A stretch of 64,000 nt of DNA. Source: Parapristionchus giblindavisi. Taxonomy: Eukaryota; Nematoda; Chromadorea; Rhabditida; Diplogasteridae. The translations under genes were made by a program, and so were the position numbers. The notes under the pieces were generated by a model. The model ran no database searches, was not told the DNA's origin, and saw nothing but the letters and a program-made list of their open reading frames with translations. Below are positions 47,322 to 59,056 of this stretch, piece after piece; position 1 is the first letter of the stretch, and every line of letters begins with the position of its first letter. Location: contig CALSFV010000355.1 of the NCBI GenBank assembly GCA_943737045.1, positions 228,010 to 292,009 of the forward strand, in the 5' to 3' direction.

Positions 47322-49078
47322 GATCGTGTATCGAGTGGACTATCGAAATGGAGATGATAAGATAGGAAACTCGAGGGGAATTAAAAATCGATTGATAGTG
47401 AGTATCGAGATACGAAGACGGCTATCACGCCACTCACTCTCCCACTATACTCTCTATCGAACTACCAAGCATCTAAGGTCAAATGGAGAAAGACATAGAA
47501 AGAAGTTGATCGCACACACGTAAGCGCACTTTGATCACTACGCAAGATTTGCACTCAACAGTTACGTGCGCATGACAATTGACTAATTTGAATGAATTCA
47601 ATACGGAGAGTGGTATCAATCAAGTTTACACATGAATATAGTTAGGGAATTTGGTCAAATAGCAGGTTCAAAAACGATTGGCAAATTCCCAGCTAGTAAG
47701 GTTAATCTATCGGTAAGCGAACAGAATCGACGATAAAGAGAGCATGAAGATGTTTTGAAAGACAAACGTTCAAAGATACTGAAGAACTAGCATAGTGAAA
47801 AGTTCAAGAACAATGCAAAACTTTGTAGCAGAAATTTGAAATGAAATGAGAAGATTACGGTATAATTGTGTTCTGAGTTCGACTGGGTCAAATGTATGAC
47901 TCGCACAAAATATTTCATAAAATGTTTTTTTCAAAAGTGTTTTTAATTCATTCACTTTTTCTTCCCAGTAATTTTTTTTCTGTAACTGTAAGGCCTTTTA
48001 ACTTAAAAAAAAATATTTATATGTGTTCAAAACATATTTTCCAAGTCTCACACTATTAAAATACAAATTCTACCAGTGAATAGCTACTTTCATCAAAACA
48101 AATTAATAATTAATTATCGCATCCATGTAATTGCATTAAATATGCAGCATACTTAATGAAAGACGAATACAAAAGGTGAAAGTTGAATCTAATTAATAAC
48201 TATTTATCAAAAAGGGACCAAACGGTGCATTCGTGTCACACACTAATTACATACATAGATGTTCTCTGACGACTAGAGTGTGATGGGAATATTATCTCTA
48301 ATAGTAAAATAAATATATTAGGTGTTGCATCGAACATAATTGCTTAAATTAATAATAAACTTAATTCAGAATCGTTTATTGAGCAATTTAACAAACGAGA
48401 ACAATTGGGGAAACCCTGTGAGAGCGGAGACTAAAAGCGAGAAAAGGGGAAATCGATATTGCAATTTACAATTATTACATTAACATTATTCGAAGTGAAT
48501 AGCATACTTTCTTTTCGAGAGAGAAAACCCGGATATGACAAGCAGATTAGGGCAGGGAAGGAGTTTGATCTGTGAAAGAGCAAAGATCAAAGATCAAAGA
48601 TCAATAGTGAGCGATCGCTGAGAACTGTATCATACTATAACAGAATATTTAGGTGTGATTAGCGGTGGATGGGATGGGGTCTACCCTGTGAGGCCCTGAA
48701 GCGTACTATGTAGTGTATCGGCGGAATATGGTTTTGATCTTGCAATGATCAAAGATCAAAGATCAAAGATTATGAATACTATTGCATATATCGATTCTTG
48801 AGGGCGGTAAAAGATGTTGGAGAAGCACGGGGAATGAGAGACGAGTACAGGACTAGGTACAGAAAAGACAAACAGTGGTGACATCTGATGGCTAAGTGAA
48901 CGACGATACCCTAATGAATTAAAGGGGTTGACACCTTTGTCAACGGTCTCTTCAATGGTCTACGCTCTCTCGTTGTTATAGAACAAAGAAATAGTGTGCG
49001 CAATGAAGAGACCATTGAGAGAGGTAACGATCCCTTTAATGGTGACTTAACTCATAAGTCTAAGTGACCTTAGCTAAG
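47322..49078. other. Intergenic between the H-protein and Frizzled-type genes
   Basis: AT-rich, with G-runs near 47209-47222 just inside the H-protein side. AAAGATC arrays lie at 48582-48603 and 48747-48768. A hairpin with GGTCTCTTCAATGG arms lies at about 48925-49035. I see no coding exon. Confidence 0.5.
48925..49035. mobile_element. Second-type TTAA hairpin element (GGTCTCTTCA arms)
   Basis: Left TTAAAGGGGTTGACACC with GGTCTCTTCAATGG; right AATGAAGAGACCATTGAGAG and GATCCCTTTAA. A diverged copy lies at about 42455-42545. Confidence 0.55.
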
Positions 49079-52000
49079 TCACATAATCGTATTGTTGCGT
49101 GGTGTCGAGGTGTAGGTGTGCACGGAGCAGGGATTGCCGGTGGGCACTGCTGGCTGAGGGATGCGCGGCACCGCAGGTACGTAGCCTGCCTTGCTGTTTA
49201 GGGGCGACCTTAACAGAGTGACTTAGTACTTATGACTTAAGCACTGACTTAAGTAAGTAAGTAATTAATCAATAAGTAAGCTTAAGTACCTGTAAGATGA
49301 GAAAACAAAGAAAAGAAGAGTGATGAAGCACGCACAAGCAGCGATCACGCCGAGGATAGGGTCGATCAGGATCTGCAATGACTAATTTTAAATACCGTGA
49401 CAAGAATATCTCACGGAAATCAGCAAAAATCACAACACAAACTACTCTATATGGGTCTTGTGGTTTATCGCGCATTCAATCCCATATATTGCTTAATTAC
49501 AATTTTTTTAAAATAAATCGATCCGAATAGTGGCCAGGTATCATTTTGGCAGCATCGTTTCAAAAGTTTATCTGTGCCCTACGGTGGCTTAACCAGTACA
49601 AACCTTAATAGCCGAAACGAGATTCCATGATCGATGCCATGCGAGTGAGGGTTGTACGACATCATGGCCGAAGGAGAGCCTGTAAAGATCAAAGATCAAG
49701 TTAATGCAAAGATCAAAGATCAAAGATCAACTTAATGTAAAGATCAAATTTATCGTTTTGCATTTGACAACCCACGTCGTAGCGAAAATACCGACTTTTA
49801 CAGCCAATATAAATCTTGTGAAACATGAAAGTGACATACATGTAAAATAGAGCAGCGACCGGATAGAGTCCTCCGATGATTCCGTAGCACGACGAGGTTC
49901 CCGGCTTTAATTATCAAATTATTTTTTTAAAGGTGGACTCCCGCGAATATTTTCGTGAACAAACTGTGAAGACAGAAAGATAGCAAAAGTTATTCTACAT
50001 ACCGTACACTATATATTTTATGCTAATTCATCTTATTGATCGCTAGAATCATGAATGAATCATGCTAGCAAACTCAGGCAAAGGCGCGCTTTTTGAAAAT
50101 AGGAATGTTCGGCAATAGGATTCGAACCCGCGACCATGCGCTTTCTAGTCAGAAGTTTTACCACTACTCTAAAGGAATGATAAGCAGTCTCCCTATCTTC
50201 TTGCATATCACTAGACACTTGCATAAGCGAGACGTAAAAGATTTGCATGATCATTCACGGGTCTCCACCTTTAATCCAAATTTGCTATACTACAGTGCGC
50301 GACATAATGATAAGACACCCCTAAAATTTTGGCATTCTGACCGAATGGCGAATAAAAATCAAAAGAGGTATATACCATTTGTATTCACTCCTTGGATAAC
50401 TAAGGTAGCCCACGTATGAGGAAATTCAATTTCCCGGTCAACGAGAAAATAATGATTTTCCGAAATTTTACCGCGACATAATGATAAGACACCCTGATTT
50501 TTTTCATGAAGTTCAATTTTTTTCAAACTTCTGCATAACAGTAATAGGGCAACAATGGGTTAATAATTGATGTTATGGCCCATTCTCGAGATTAGGGCAA
50601 AGGTGAGATTGGGCATGCTCCCATAGAGGGAAGAAAACAATTGCCGCTCGATGTCGTCCCACTCCTTTTTGATAAAAGCCTTCAATTCGGCAACGGGTGC
50701 ATACTGTTTGTTGTTCTTGTACACACGACGAACCATGATGCCCCATATGTTTTACATGTGGTTTATATCGGGGGAACCCGTCGGGCATGGGAGAACAGGG
50801 ATGTTCTTGACTGCGAACAGTGATTTCGAGGGGTGTTGGCATGAATGGATGCAGTGTCTTTCTTCGAGACCAGATGGTGGGCACGGTTCTTGCTCATGAA
50901 CAGAACAAGGGTAGTCTGGTGCATCACCTGATACTCCGCATAGTCCATCCTGCTGGAGCTGAAGGAGATGGGCGGCATGTCAAATTTTAAGAACCCGCCC
51001 CAATACGGTACATCATATTTTTTTCAAAAAAAAATCAAAATATCGGTTTCTGATTGCATTCACTGATAAGAACAAGTTCAACCCGTATATTCCTGACGGC
51101 TATAACTGCTTCTGACATGATTTTCTCAACGAGCCGCGTTATTTCAGCTGCAGGAACTTCGTTCAGGTTCTGGGCGCGTTCCTAAAATTCAACAAGCCGC
51201 CCATCTCCTTCAGCTCCAGCAGGATGGACTATCCGGAGTATCACGTGATGCGCCAGACTACCCTTGTTGTGTTCATGAGCAAGAACCGTGCCCACCATCT
51301 GGTCTCGAAGAAAGACAGTGCATCCATTCATGCCAACACCCCTCGAAATCACTGTTCGCAGTCAAGAACATCCCTGTTCTCCCATGCCCGACGGGTTCCC
51401 CCGATATAAACCACATGTAAAACATATGGGGCATCATGGTTCGTCGTGTGTACAAGAACAACAAACAGTATGCACCCGTTGCCGAATTGAAGGCTTTTAT
51501 CAAAAAGGAGTGGGACGACATCGAGCGGCAATTGTTTTCTTCCCTCTATGGGAGCATGCCCAATCTCACCTTTGCCCTAATCTCGAGAATGGGCCATAAC
51601 ATCAATTATTAACCCATTGTTGCCCTATTACTGTTATGCAGAAGTTTGAAAAAAATTGAACTTCATGAAAAAAATCAGGGTGTCTTATCATTATGTCGCG
51701 GTAAAATTTCGGAAAATCATTATTTTCTCGTTGACCGGGAAATTGAATTTCCTCATACGTGGGCTACCTTAGTTATCCAAGGAGTGAATACAAATGGTAT
51801 ATACCTCTTTTGATTTTTATTCGCCATTCGGTCAGAATGCCAAAATTTTAGGGGTGTCTTATCATTATGTCGCGCACTGTATAATATTATTTAGATAGTA
51901 TAATAGTGATAAGAAGCCTAGAGAAACGTGATCTGTGTGTTTTTTTCTAACAAGGGGATGGTCGCAACTGGTCCTGGCCATATGAGATGGCAATAACATG

Positions 52001-55000
52001 GCTAGGATCACTTTTCGATGCTGATTACGAATCCGTTTTCAGAAAGTGCCTAATCAACCTGATTTTTGAGAAAATCATTATTGAAATTTGGCTTGTTAAT
52101 TCGAAAATTCGTGTAGTTTCCCTCACAAACTATCTGGATTGCATCGGAAAGATCCGGTGATGAAAGCTAGACTACTACGAGAGTTTGTAGATGAGTTCAC
52201 CAGCCCACCCGGACGGTTTGCGCAGGAAACCACACGAATTTCCGAATTAAAATATCGATTTTCTCGAAAATCAGGTCGATTAGGCACTTTCTGAAAACGG
52301 ATTCGTAATCAGCATCGAAAACTGATCCTAGCCATGTTATTGCCATCTCATATGGCCAGGACCAGTTGCGACGATCCCCTTGTAAACACCGACCACTCGT
52401 TTTTATGGAGTATGAATTTTTATATTGTCTTTTCATTCCACTGACACTTTTGGCTACCTATATCAAGCAGGAACCAATATGAAGGAGTAGATCAAAAGAT
52501 CAAAAGATCAAAGATCAAAGATCAAACCTGAGGTTGTCCTACCGTAGGTCGTCCGACTCGAACGAGACATCCAACGAGAAGAGGAACGGAACAGGCGACG
52601 ACGACGATGACCTCACGAAGGAGATTGAAAACGGAATCGAGTAACTGAGGAGGACAGATTTTATTATTATTATTTTGGTATTTATTTATTATTATTTTAA
52701 TATTATTATTTTATTATTTATTATTTTAAATCACTCTAAAGGCACGGTCGAGCTAATTTGAAACTTTCAGCACTGGCAACGCTCGTAGACAAATAAAGCG
52801 AGAGAGCATTGCCAGAGCCGAGAGTTTCGATGTGCCTTTAAAGATTCATTGAATATCCAATATTGCAAATCATTCAGGGTTTCTTTTCCGGCAAACTAAT
52901 ATTTTTTCAGTTTAATAAGGGAAATGTGTCCAGAACTTTTATTTACTTATCCATAGATTTACTTTGACTTTTCTTAACTTAGAGTGATACGAAACGAATT
53001 GAACTTCAAACTTCAAAGATCACTAATCACCTTGCTGGTCGCTCCGACATAGCATATGCCCGAGAGGGGGTCGGCTGATATGCTCTTGGATATCAGTGAC
53101 GCCATCACTGCCACCAGAGGCACGGCCCACGCGAGCAACTCAATGTGCGGTCGAATACGCTCCTAAAGATCAAAGATCAAAGATCAAACTACAAAATTTC
53201 CAAGATCAAATCACTCACCATGGTACCATTGGACGACGCAGCGCTGTGCCACGAGCAGGCGAGTATCAGCCACCTGCAATGTTTGTGGTTTGAACTTTGA
53301 TCTTTCGATCTTGATATTTGATCTTTGATCTTTGATCTCACCACAATCGTCCGGCAGTGCCAAAATAGTACAGGAGCACAGCGGCCGTTGAGCAGGGAAC
53401 ATGAGATACGGCCGATACGATGAAGAGCTGATGCGAGGCGTACGATGTGCACGAGATCTGCAAAGTTGATCTTTGATCTTTGAACTTTGATCTTTGATCT
53501 TTGATCTCTAACCTGTTCCCGGAACAGCAGCGACATCAGGTACACGAACGAACTGCCGGCAAACGCGACGGCACAGTTGAGCAGCGCAGTCTCGGGGAAC
53601 GATCGATTCTCTGACCTGAATGTAGTTTGAATTTTAATCTTTGTAGTCTGTAGTCTGATCTTTGTAGTTTGATCTCCCACTCACCTCCTGCTACAAGTCG
53701 TGATCACGCAGATCGACGTCATCACCACGGAGATCAAGGCGAGAATGAAGAGCGCCGTCGACGCTGCCTCACGGTCGTTCTGTAGTTTGAACTTTGAACT
53801 TTGCTCATTTCGAATATCTACCCACCAACATATCTATCTATCTATTGCTCATACTATCATGGAAGATTGCTATAGTATCAGAAAAGCGTAGCAAATATAA
53901 CTTTGAACTAGAACTTTGTGAACTCATAACGTGTCACTGTGATCGATAATAACTAGATATAACTGTAATATACTTGTTGTAATATAACTACATATGTTTG
54001 CAGGGTTCAAAGATCAAAGACCAACTCACTCCTGCTATGCCATGAGCGGATGTGCACACGGGCACACAGGCCGCACTTCGATTCAGATAGATGTGATCGG
54101 GTGGACAACGAGAGTGGCCACCGTGACGGGAATCAAGAGGACCTGAAGGAGATATTAGTCTATAGATGCTTTGTAGTTTGTAGTCTGATCTTTGATCTCT
54201 GATTCTTGATCAAAGTCATCCTACATTGATCTTTATAAATTCTAGTCTGATATATAATCTGCGTAAAACATCTTGAAAACTATATCAGTTCAATGATATG
54301 CGGAAAGTTTTTACGGTTTAATCAAAAGCCCATCCTAAGGATTGATCTTAGATCGATCTCTCTCACCTGCGTCCTCCACACTCTCCTCACTGTTCACTGA
54401 GATCGTGTTCACATCCGTTCTCGTGCCTCCGCCCATCTTCTCACGTTCCTGAAGGAAATTAATTTAATAAATAAATATATTAAAAATATTTGAAAACATA
54501 TATGTATTATATATATCCCTTCAATATTGTAGATTCCCTCGCAGCATAATAATAAATTTTATCTGACCTCGGAAGGTATTTTAAGATTCATAATTAAATG
54601 TTTGAAAAATATAATCATGAGGTAAGAAAGAAGGCTGCGATTACTTGATCGTAGCGTACAATACTTATGAATTCCGAATAAGAGACTTAAATAAATTGGC
54701 ACGAAGGATACAAATCAATAACACCGATTCAATAGCTACACAGTTCATTGTTGTTTTCTCTCAGAAACCAGAAAACAACTTGTCAAACAGAACGGTTTTC
54801 GACTAGTTCACAAACTATTTTAACTTAATTTTTAACTATTAAAATTCAGTAAATATTAAATTTTAAGTACCTTGAGCGCATTTCTGGACGGAATCGGCTC
54901 GGTATCCTCAGTGTCCGGTCCCGGCATGCACATGGCCTCGTTGTTGTTCTCTGAACGAAAGACAGTGATCTTTGATCTTTGATCTTTGATCTTGTTTATC

Positions 55001-55740
55001 GGATTGAACTTTATGAGACGATATAGCCAGCTGATCATGAAGCAATGTGTGAGACTACTGATACAGAACATTAACTACTCGAATTCAACTGCTACTACCT
55101 CTCCTAAAATATTGGATAGAACAACAAGTGTGCGAGAAAGATACAATTTTGCCAGCCAAATCGAGCAACTCGTTCTGCTCAACCTAATAATTAGAAAATA
55201 AATATGCTAGTGAACAAAAAAAACATATTTATGATATTAAATTAAAACCATCAAAAAGGAAAAAATATACTGTATATTATATACAAGAAAGGTTGTTTCT
55301 CACAATTACCAAAAGTACTAATACGATTTCACTCACTGGATGGAATAAATTAATAAAATAAATAACTAAATTAAACTAACCAGGCGGGAATCGACTGCAC
55401 TCCAGATTGGCGGGCCACGGGAAGCCAAAGTCCTTCAGCAGGGGCAGACAACGCGTCTTCACCGTCTCACACATCGGACGACAAGGACCGATCGGTTTGA
55501 GGACCTTTAAATAATCAATCGATATTGAAAGATCAAAGATCAGGGCTCAAAGATCAGAATTCATAGATCAGAGACCAAAGATCAAAGATCAAACTCACTT
55601 TCTCATTGCACATGGGGAAGTAGACGGAACAGAGGAAGAACTTGAGGAGACTGGAGCATCCAACGTTCACCAGAGGTTCGAATGTGGACAGGGCATCGGA
55701 CGCATCCTTCGCTGTCTCATCTCCAGCCAGATTGGGGAAA
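49079..55740 (-). CDS. Frizzled-type seven-transmembrane receptor (5' end not found)
   Basis: Fifteen in-phase exons on the minus strand: 55599-55740, 55381-55504, 54871-54950, 54367-54448, 54030-54142, 53685-53779, 53513-53615, 53342-53457, 53219-53273, 53031-53162, 52528-52644, 49840-49904, 49604-49679, 49290-49372, 49079-49208 (about 503 aa plus the missing start). The Cys-rich domain shows [29 protein letters not shown], then [10 protein letters not shown] and [14 protein letters not shown] linker with [18 protein letters not shown] follows. TM1-TM7 include [20 protein letters not shown], the TM3/TM4 signature. The tail after TM7 ([13 protein letters not shown]...NNTIM) has no KTxxxW motif, the Dishevelled-binding site of canonical Frizzleds. 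The 2.6-kb TM5-TM6 intron carries three mobile elements. Wnt receptor at the plasma membrane is likely. The signal peptide exon is upstream, possibly outside this window. Confidence 0.88.
49931..50270. mobile_element. TTAA-flanked inverted-repeat element with tRNA-Ser-like interior
   Basis: Ends AGGTGGACTCCCGCGAAT and ATTCACGGGTCTCCACCT are inverted; TTAA borders both (49927-49930 and 50271-50274). The minus-strand interior has AGAGTAGTGGTAAAAC (A box) and CGCGGGTTCGAATCCT (B box) at 50100-50175. Related to 19009-19312. Confidence 0.7.
50100..50175 (-). other. tRNA-Ser-like sequence inside the TTAA element
   Basis: GACTAGAAAGC resembles a tRNA-Ser(AGA) anticodon arm, and GCGGGTTCGAATCCT a T arm. 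The acceptor stem is lost, so a promoter role is more likely than a tRNA. Confidence 0.5.
50293..51879. mobile_element. Tc1-like fold-back element with two mirrored transposase 3' halves
   Basis: Terminal repeats CAGTGCGCGACATAATGATA with TA on each side; about 700 bp of each arm is near-identical in inverse. Both arms encode the C-terminal half of a Tc1/mariner transposase (right arm 51205-51612, left arm the mirror). Visible pieces are [12 protein letters not shown] (second-Asp block), [20 protein letters not shown] (SPD.N block) and [18 protein letters not shown] frameshift separates the first two pieces and a stop codon interrupts HM/NIWG, so it is inactive. Lies in a Frizzled intron. Confidence 0.85.
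51948..52390. mobile_element. Palindromic element with arms about 140 bp
   Basis: ACAAGGGGATGGTCGCAACT GG is mirrored at the right end, and GCCATATGAGATGGCAATAAC occurs in both arms. A spacer of about 100 bp is unique. It lies in the same Frizzled intron, 70 bp from the Tc1-like element. Confidence 0.75.
52737..52839. mobile_element. TTAA hairpin element in a Frizzled intron
   Basis: AAAGGCACGGTCGAGCTAAT TTGAAACT on the left; GAGCATTGCCAGAGC and GATGTGCCTTTAAAG on the right. Confidence 0.6.
53463..53508. repeat. AAAGATC array in a Frizzled intron
   Basis: Six to seven CTTTGATCTTTGATC units fill the 55-bp intron between 53457 and 53513. Similar arrays are at 53295-53338, 53165-53190 and 54967-54991. 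Confidence 0.85.
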
Positions 55741-56651
55741 CTACAAGTACTCATTTATAGATATTTTGATTAATTAATTAATTCGTTCAAGAATGATTGT
55801 TGTAACCCCCAACCACTTATAATAATATTCAGCATAATAATTTAATAAACTTCTTGTGTCTAGTTTCATTTCTCCATACAAGGAGGGGGTAGATTATATT
55901 CTCACTACTTCCTCTATCACATCAACAATCAACAATCTACTATCTATTATCTACTATCACTATCTACTCTATCATTAACATAATCCAAACACAGCCAACA
56001 ATGCGATCAACCGTAGTGATTAACCCTATATATTATATTTCACGTCAGTTCCCCATTTGAATCTTCGTAATCCTATAGAGTGCAGGAATGGTTCAGATTG
56101 TGAGAAGGAAGAGCATGAAAAGGAGATTGAGAGATACACAGAGGACACAGAGCTCATTATAAGAAAAGTGATCACAAGACACAACTAAATGTCCAAAATA
56201 TCGTGATAAAGTGTAAGAAATGGAACATTCCTCTGTCCTCTACCAAAACGACGGCAAAGATACCGTTTCCAACTCCTTTATGCCTTCAAGACTTCTCCCT
56301 GCCCCTACCACGTCTCCCTTAGCAAAGTGTCAATAGTCTGATTGATATTCACAGATTTCAAGTGTCAAGACTTATTCAGTCTTCAGAGTTGGAAAAGTGA
56401 AGTGGAGTGTGTGACACAGTGATGGATAGGGAGGGAAGAGGAACAATCTCTCTGGAGAGTATCATGGAGAGATTGTGAGAATGAAAAGAGGATGAAGAGG
56501 AGGGAGAAGACAAGTAGGCAAAAGATGAAGAAATCGAGATTGAATAACACAGTATTTTGTGCAGTAAGACGTTGTTGAAAATCAAGACATAGTTATGAGT
56601 AGTTATTCTGACCAATCACTAAATTCGCAATCTCCGCTATTTTCGACTCGA

Positions 56652-56747
56652 TTTCATTACAGGCATAATAGCTTCTTTCCTAGAGCGGCAAGGCTCCTCG
56701 TACAACCGAAAAACCGAATTACTTTCAGTTTCCCTGAGTTAAATTGA
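56652..56747 (+). pseudogene. Non-LTR retrotransposon 3' end fragment, copy 2
   Basis: FHYRHNSFFPRAARLL then a stop about 15 residues later, nearly the same peptide as 9498-9598. Followed by a similar taccgtgttttcttgtaaa tail near 56857. Confidence 0.5.
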
Positions 56748-56989
56748 CAAGATATTTGCCCTATCCCCATAGACCTATGTCCATTATTCAACCTCCACGT
56801 TTGTTTTGTTGTTGTGTGTTCATCATTCTTTTTAATTGATTTATCTATTATTATTTACCGTGTTTTCTTGTAAAACGCATAAATTTATTATTATTATGTG
56901 AAAGACTATGTACGCCATGGGGGGTTCACAGTGAAACCCACGGCGTACATTGTCTTCCCACACCATCTCTGGTTTTTTTCTCCCAGTGG

Positions 56990-57120
56990 GGCCCCAGCAA
57001 AAGTGGGCGTGGTTTTGCTCCCCCACTGGTTTCCCAGGACAAGAGAGTGCTCTAAAGATGACAGATTGGGCGAATTTCCTCCCACTGGTCCCCCAGTAAA
57101 TCTCCCACTGGTCCCCCAGA
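56990..57120. repeat. CCCACTGGTCCCCCAGT repeat cluster, left
   Basis: Four or so near-copies of CCCACTGGT(CC/TT)CCCAG. A second cluster with both orientations lies at 58600-58740. Confidence 0.65.
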
Positions 57121-57313
57121 CAAAACCATGCGACCACGAGTATGAAACTGCGCGCTCGTCATACATTTGACAAAGTGTGCTATTCATTGGACGCGCTGCG
57201 GATCTTATCGTGAGCGTTGCGTTCGGCGTCTTTTAATTTTTTTCTTATTTATATGTTTTGTTTTACCCATTCAATGAAATAAGTATAATTTCATTTAAGT
57301 TCAATAGGGCAAT

Positions 57314-57995
57314 ATGCCGACGCGTAGTCGAGATCAACGGATGATGAACCGGAGAAAGGTATATTTTTCTATTTAACTATTCCTTAAGTCAATTTTGTTT
57401 GTTGATAAAAGTATGGAAAACCTGAAAAGAACAGTCTTCATACATCATCATTCATGCCAACTTATTACTCTCTTTCAACTTATTACGTTTATGGCTACGA
57501 GCCTGAATATTTGAAGATTTTGGGTATTTTTAGAGTTGCAACAACACTTGGAGGACTGAATGTTCAAATATATTACGCCAATGGGTTTGCATTGTCACTT
57601 ATTTACTAAATTGTTTTATAGAAATATTAACTACTTTGTAGTTTTCCAAAGTTCTGCATATCTTACTTTATAAATGCAATACTAGCTAATTAATTCTAAT
57701 TTCAGCAAGTGTTCACTTTTTCGCTTCATGGGCCATAGTGCAGCCAGCCAACTGAATACTGTGAGTTCTTCCACTTGTTCATTTACGATCCTAGTTATTT
57801 TGTTACCGATTAAATTGCATGCTAAGAAAAATAAAATTACTCATGAGCATTCGTTTACTTGACCTCTAACGAATGGTATTCCACTCATAGATCCATTCAT
57901 ACCTTCTGGCAGCTCCACTCCGATTGAGTGCTCTTGCAACGAGTGAAAAAAAGAATAAGCGTTTTTCTAAGCCATGTGTGGACGAAAATCGATAA
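57314..57995 (+). CDS. Possible small four-exon gene of unknown family
   Basis: Exons 57314-57358, 57412-57584, 57706-57760 and 57891-57995 join in phase through canonical GT-AG introns (53, 121 and 130 bp) to 378 nt (125 aa), starting MPTRSRDQRMMNRRK and ending KPCVDENR. The N-terminus is strongly basic. The middle is Tyr-rich (PTYYSLSTYYVYGYEPEYL), followed by a short Cys-containing stretch KCSLFRFMGHSAASQL. I recognise no domain, signal peptide or membrane segment. It lies between two clusters of CCCACTGGTCCCCCAGT repeats and may be cargo or remnant of that element. Reading through the second intron gives a stop after 19 more nt beyond the donor, so the splice matters. Support is splice-site and phase logic only. 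Confidence 0.4.
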
Positions 57996-58599
57996 CTGAT
58001 GTATCGTTGAAATCAGCTTAACAAAGTCTTTGAAATCACAATGCACAATTCGTATGGGATTATTAATAGTCAGGCTAAATAGATTGAAACGGATGACGAA
58101 TTGGAAGTTTGTTATTAAAAATTCAATACTTTTCAGTTGGTATGGAAAGAGCAAGATGTGAGGGAGTCAAGTTTATGACTTAGAAGAATGTTCAGCATAA
58201 TTCATTCAACGGATCAGAGAATCAGAAGGATATTAAGAAGATGACCAGCTAAGAGGATTAAGTGATCTTTGATCACTAGTTTCTGCCTTTGATCTCTTTC
58301 TATGTTACAACAGTACTTTTTTATGTTATGTAATGATTATAGATTGTTATATGCTCCTCCACTAATCTTTCAATGTATTCAGACCGACAAAACGAACAAA
58401 CTTTTGGTCCAATAGACCCTTTGAGATTTCACATTTACAAGCTCTAGATTAGTAGGTAATGTAATAGTTACTTTGTTGAGTTAGTTATGCTATTTTATTA
58501 TTGTTTATTAATTCGAATGTATTCGTATCGTCCATAGTTGGATAAACTGTCATTTCACTATAACCCTCTTCTCTACAATATCACAGTGCAAGACCACGC

Positions 58600-58740
58600 C
58601 CACTCCCCCACTGGGGCACTAAATTTTCTCCCACTGGTCCCCCAGTGCCTCTCCCCTTCTCAGTGGTCCCCCAGTAAATCTCCCACTGGTCCCCTAGCTC
58701 CATCCCCACTGGGAAATCTACTGGGGGACCAGTGGGAAAT
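58600..58740. repeat. CCCACTGGTCCCCCAGT repeat cluster, right
   Basis: Five forward copies and one inverted copy (CTGGGGGACCAGTGGGA near 58720). The motif is itself a near-palindrome, CCACTGG-CCCCCAGTGG. Confidence 0.65.
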
Positions 58741-59056
58741 AAAAACCAGAGCATGGTGCGTGTTGCAAGTTAAAAATGCCGGAGATCAAGTTCACAAGGT
58801 CAAAGTTACTTGTGAAGATGATGTGGGAAGTTGGCAATTTTATGTGAAGGACACGGAAAATATGGAAATTATGGTAGAAAATAGAAATATTTCCCCTTTC
58901 TTTCAGTTGTTTTTTTCTCCATAGTCTTTCTTACTCCAATTCATTGCCATCTGATTTGTCCCTCTCTCCTGATCGAGTCCCTTTCTCTCTCTCTTTAGCA
59001 TCAATGTCAATCTATCTCTCTCCCTCTCCCTCTCCCTCTCTCTCTTGAAAGATGTC

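Larger units (their letters stand above)
55741..57313. other. Upstream region of the Frizzled-type gene
   Basis: AT-rich. Contains a LINE 3' fragment at 56652-56747 and a block with CCCACTGGTCCCCCAGT repeats at 56990-57120. I looked here for the missing signal-peptide exon and found none. Confidence 0.45.

Noticed and set aside
56376..56615. Possible signal-peptide exon of the Frizzled-type gene
   Set aside because: It lacks the Cys and YN.T pattern expected just before FPNL and has no donor in the required phase.
58538..58924. 128-codon plus-strand frame
   Set aside because: Its first half is the CCCACTGGTCCCCCAGT repeat read through; the same repeat gives GDQWE peptides on both strands at 57100, so the frame reflects the repeat.
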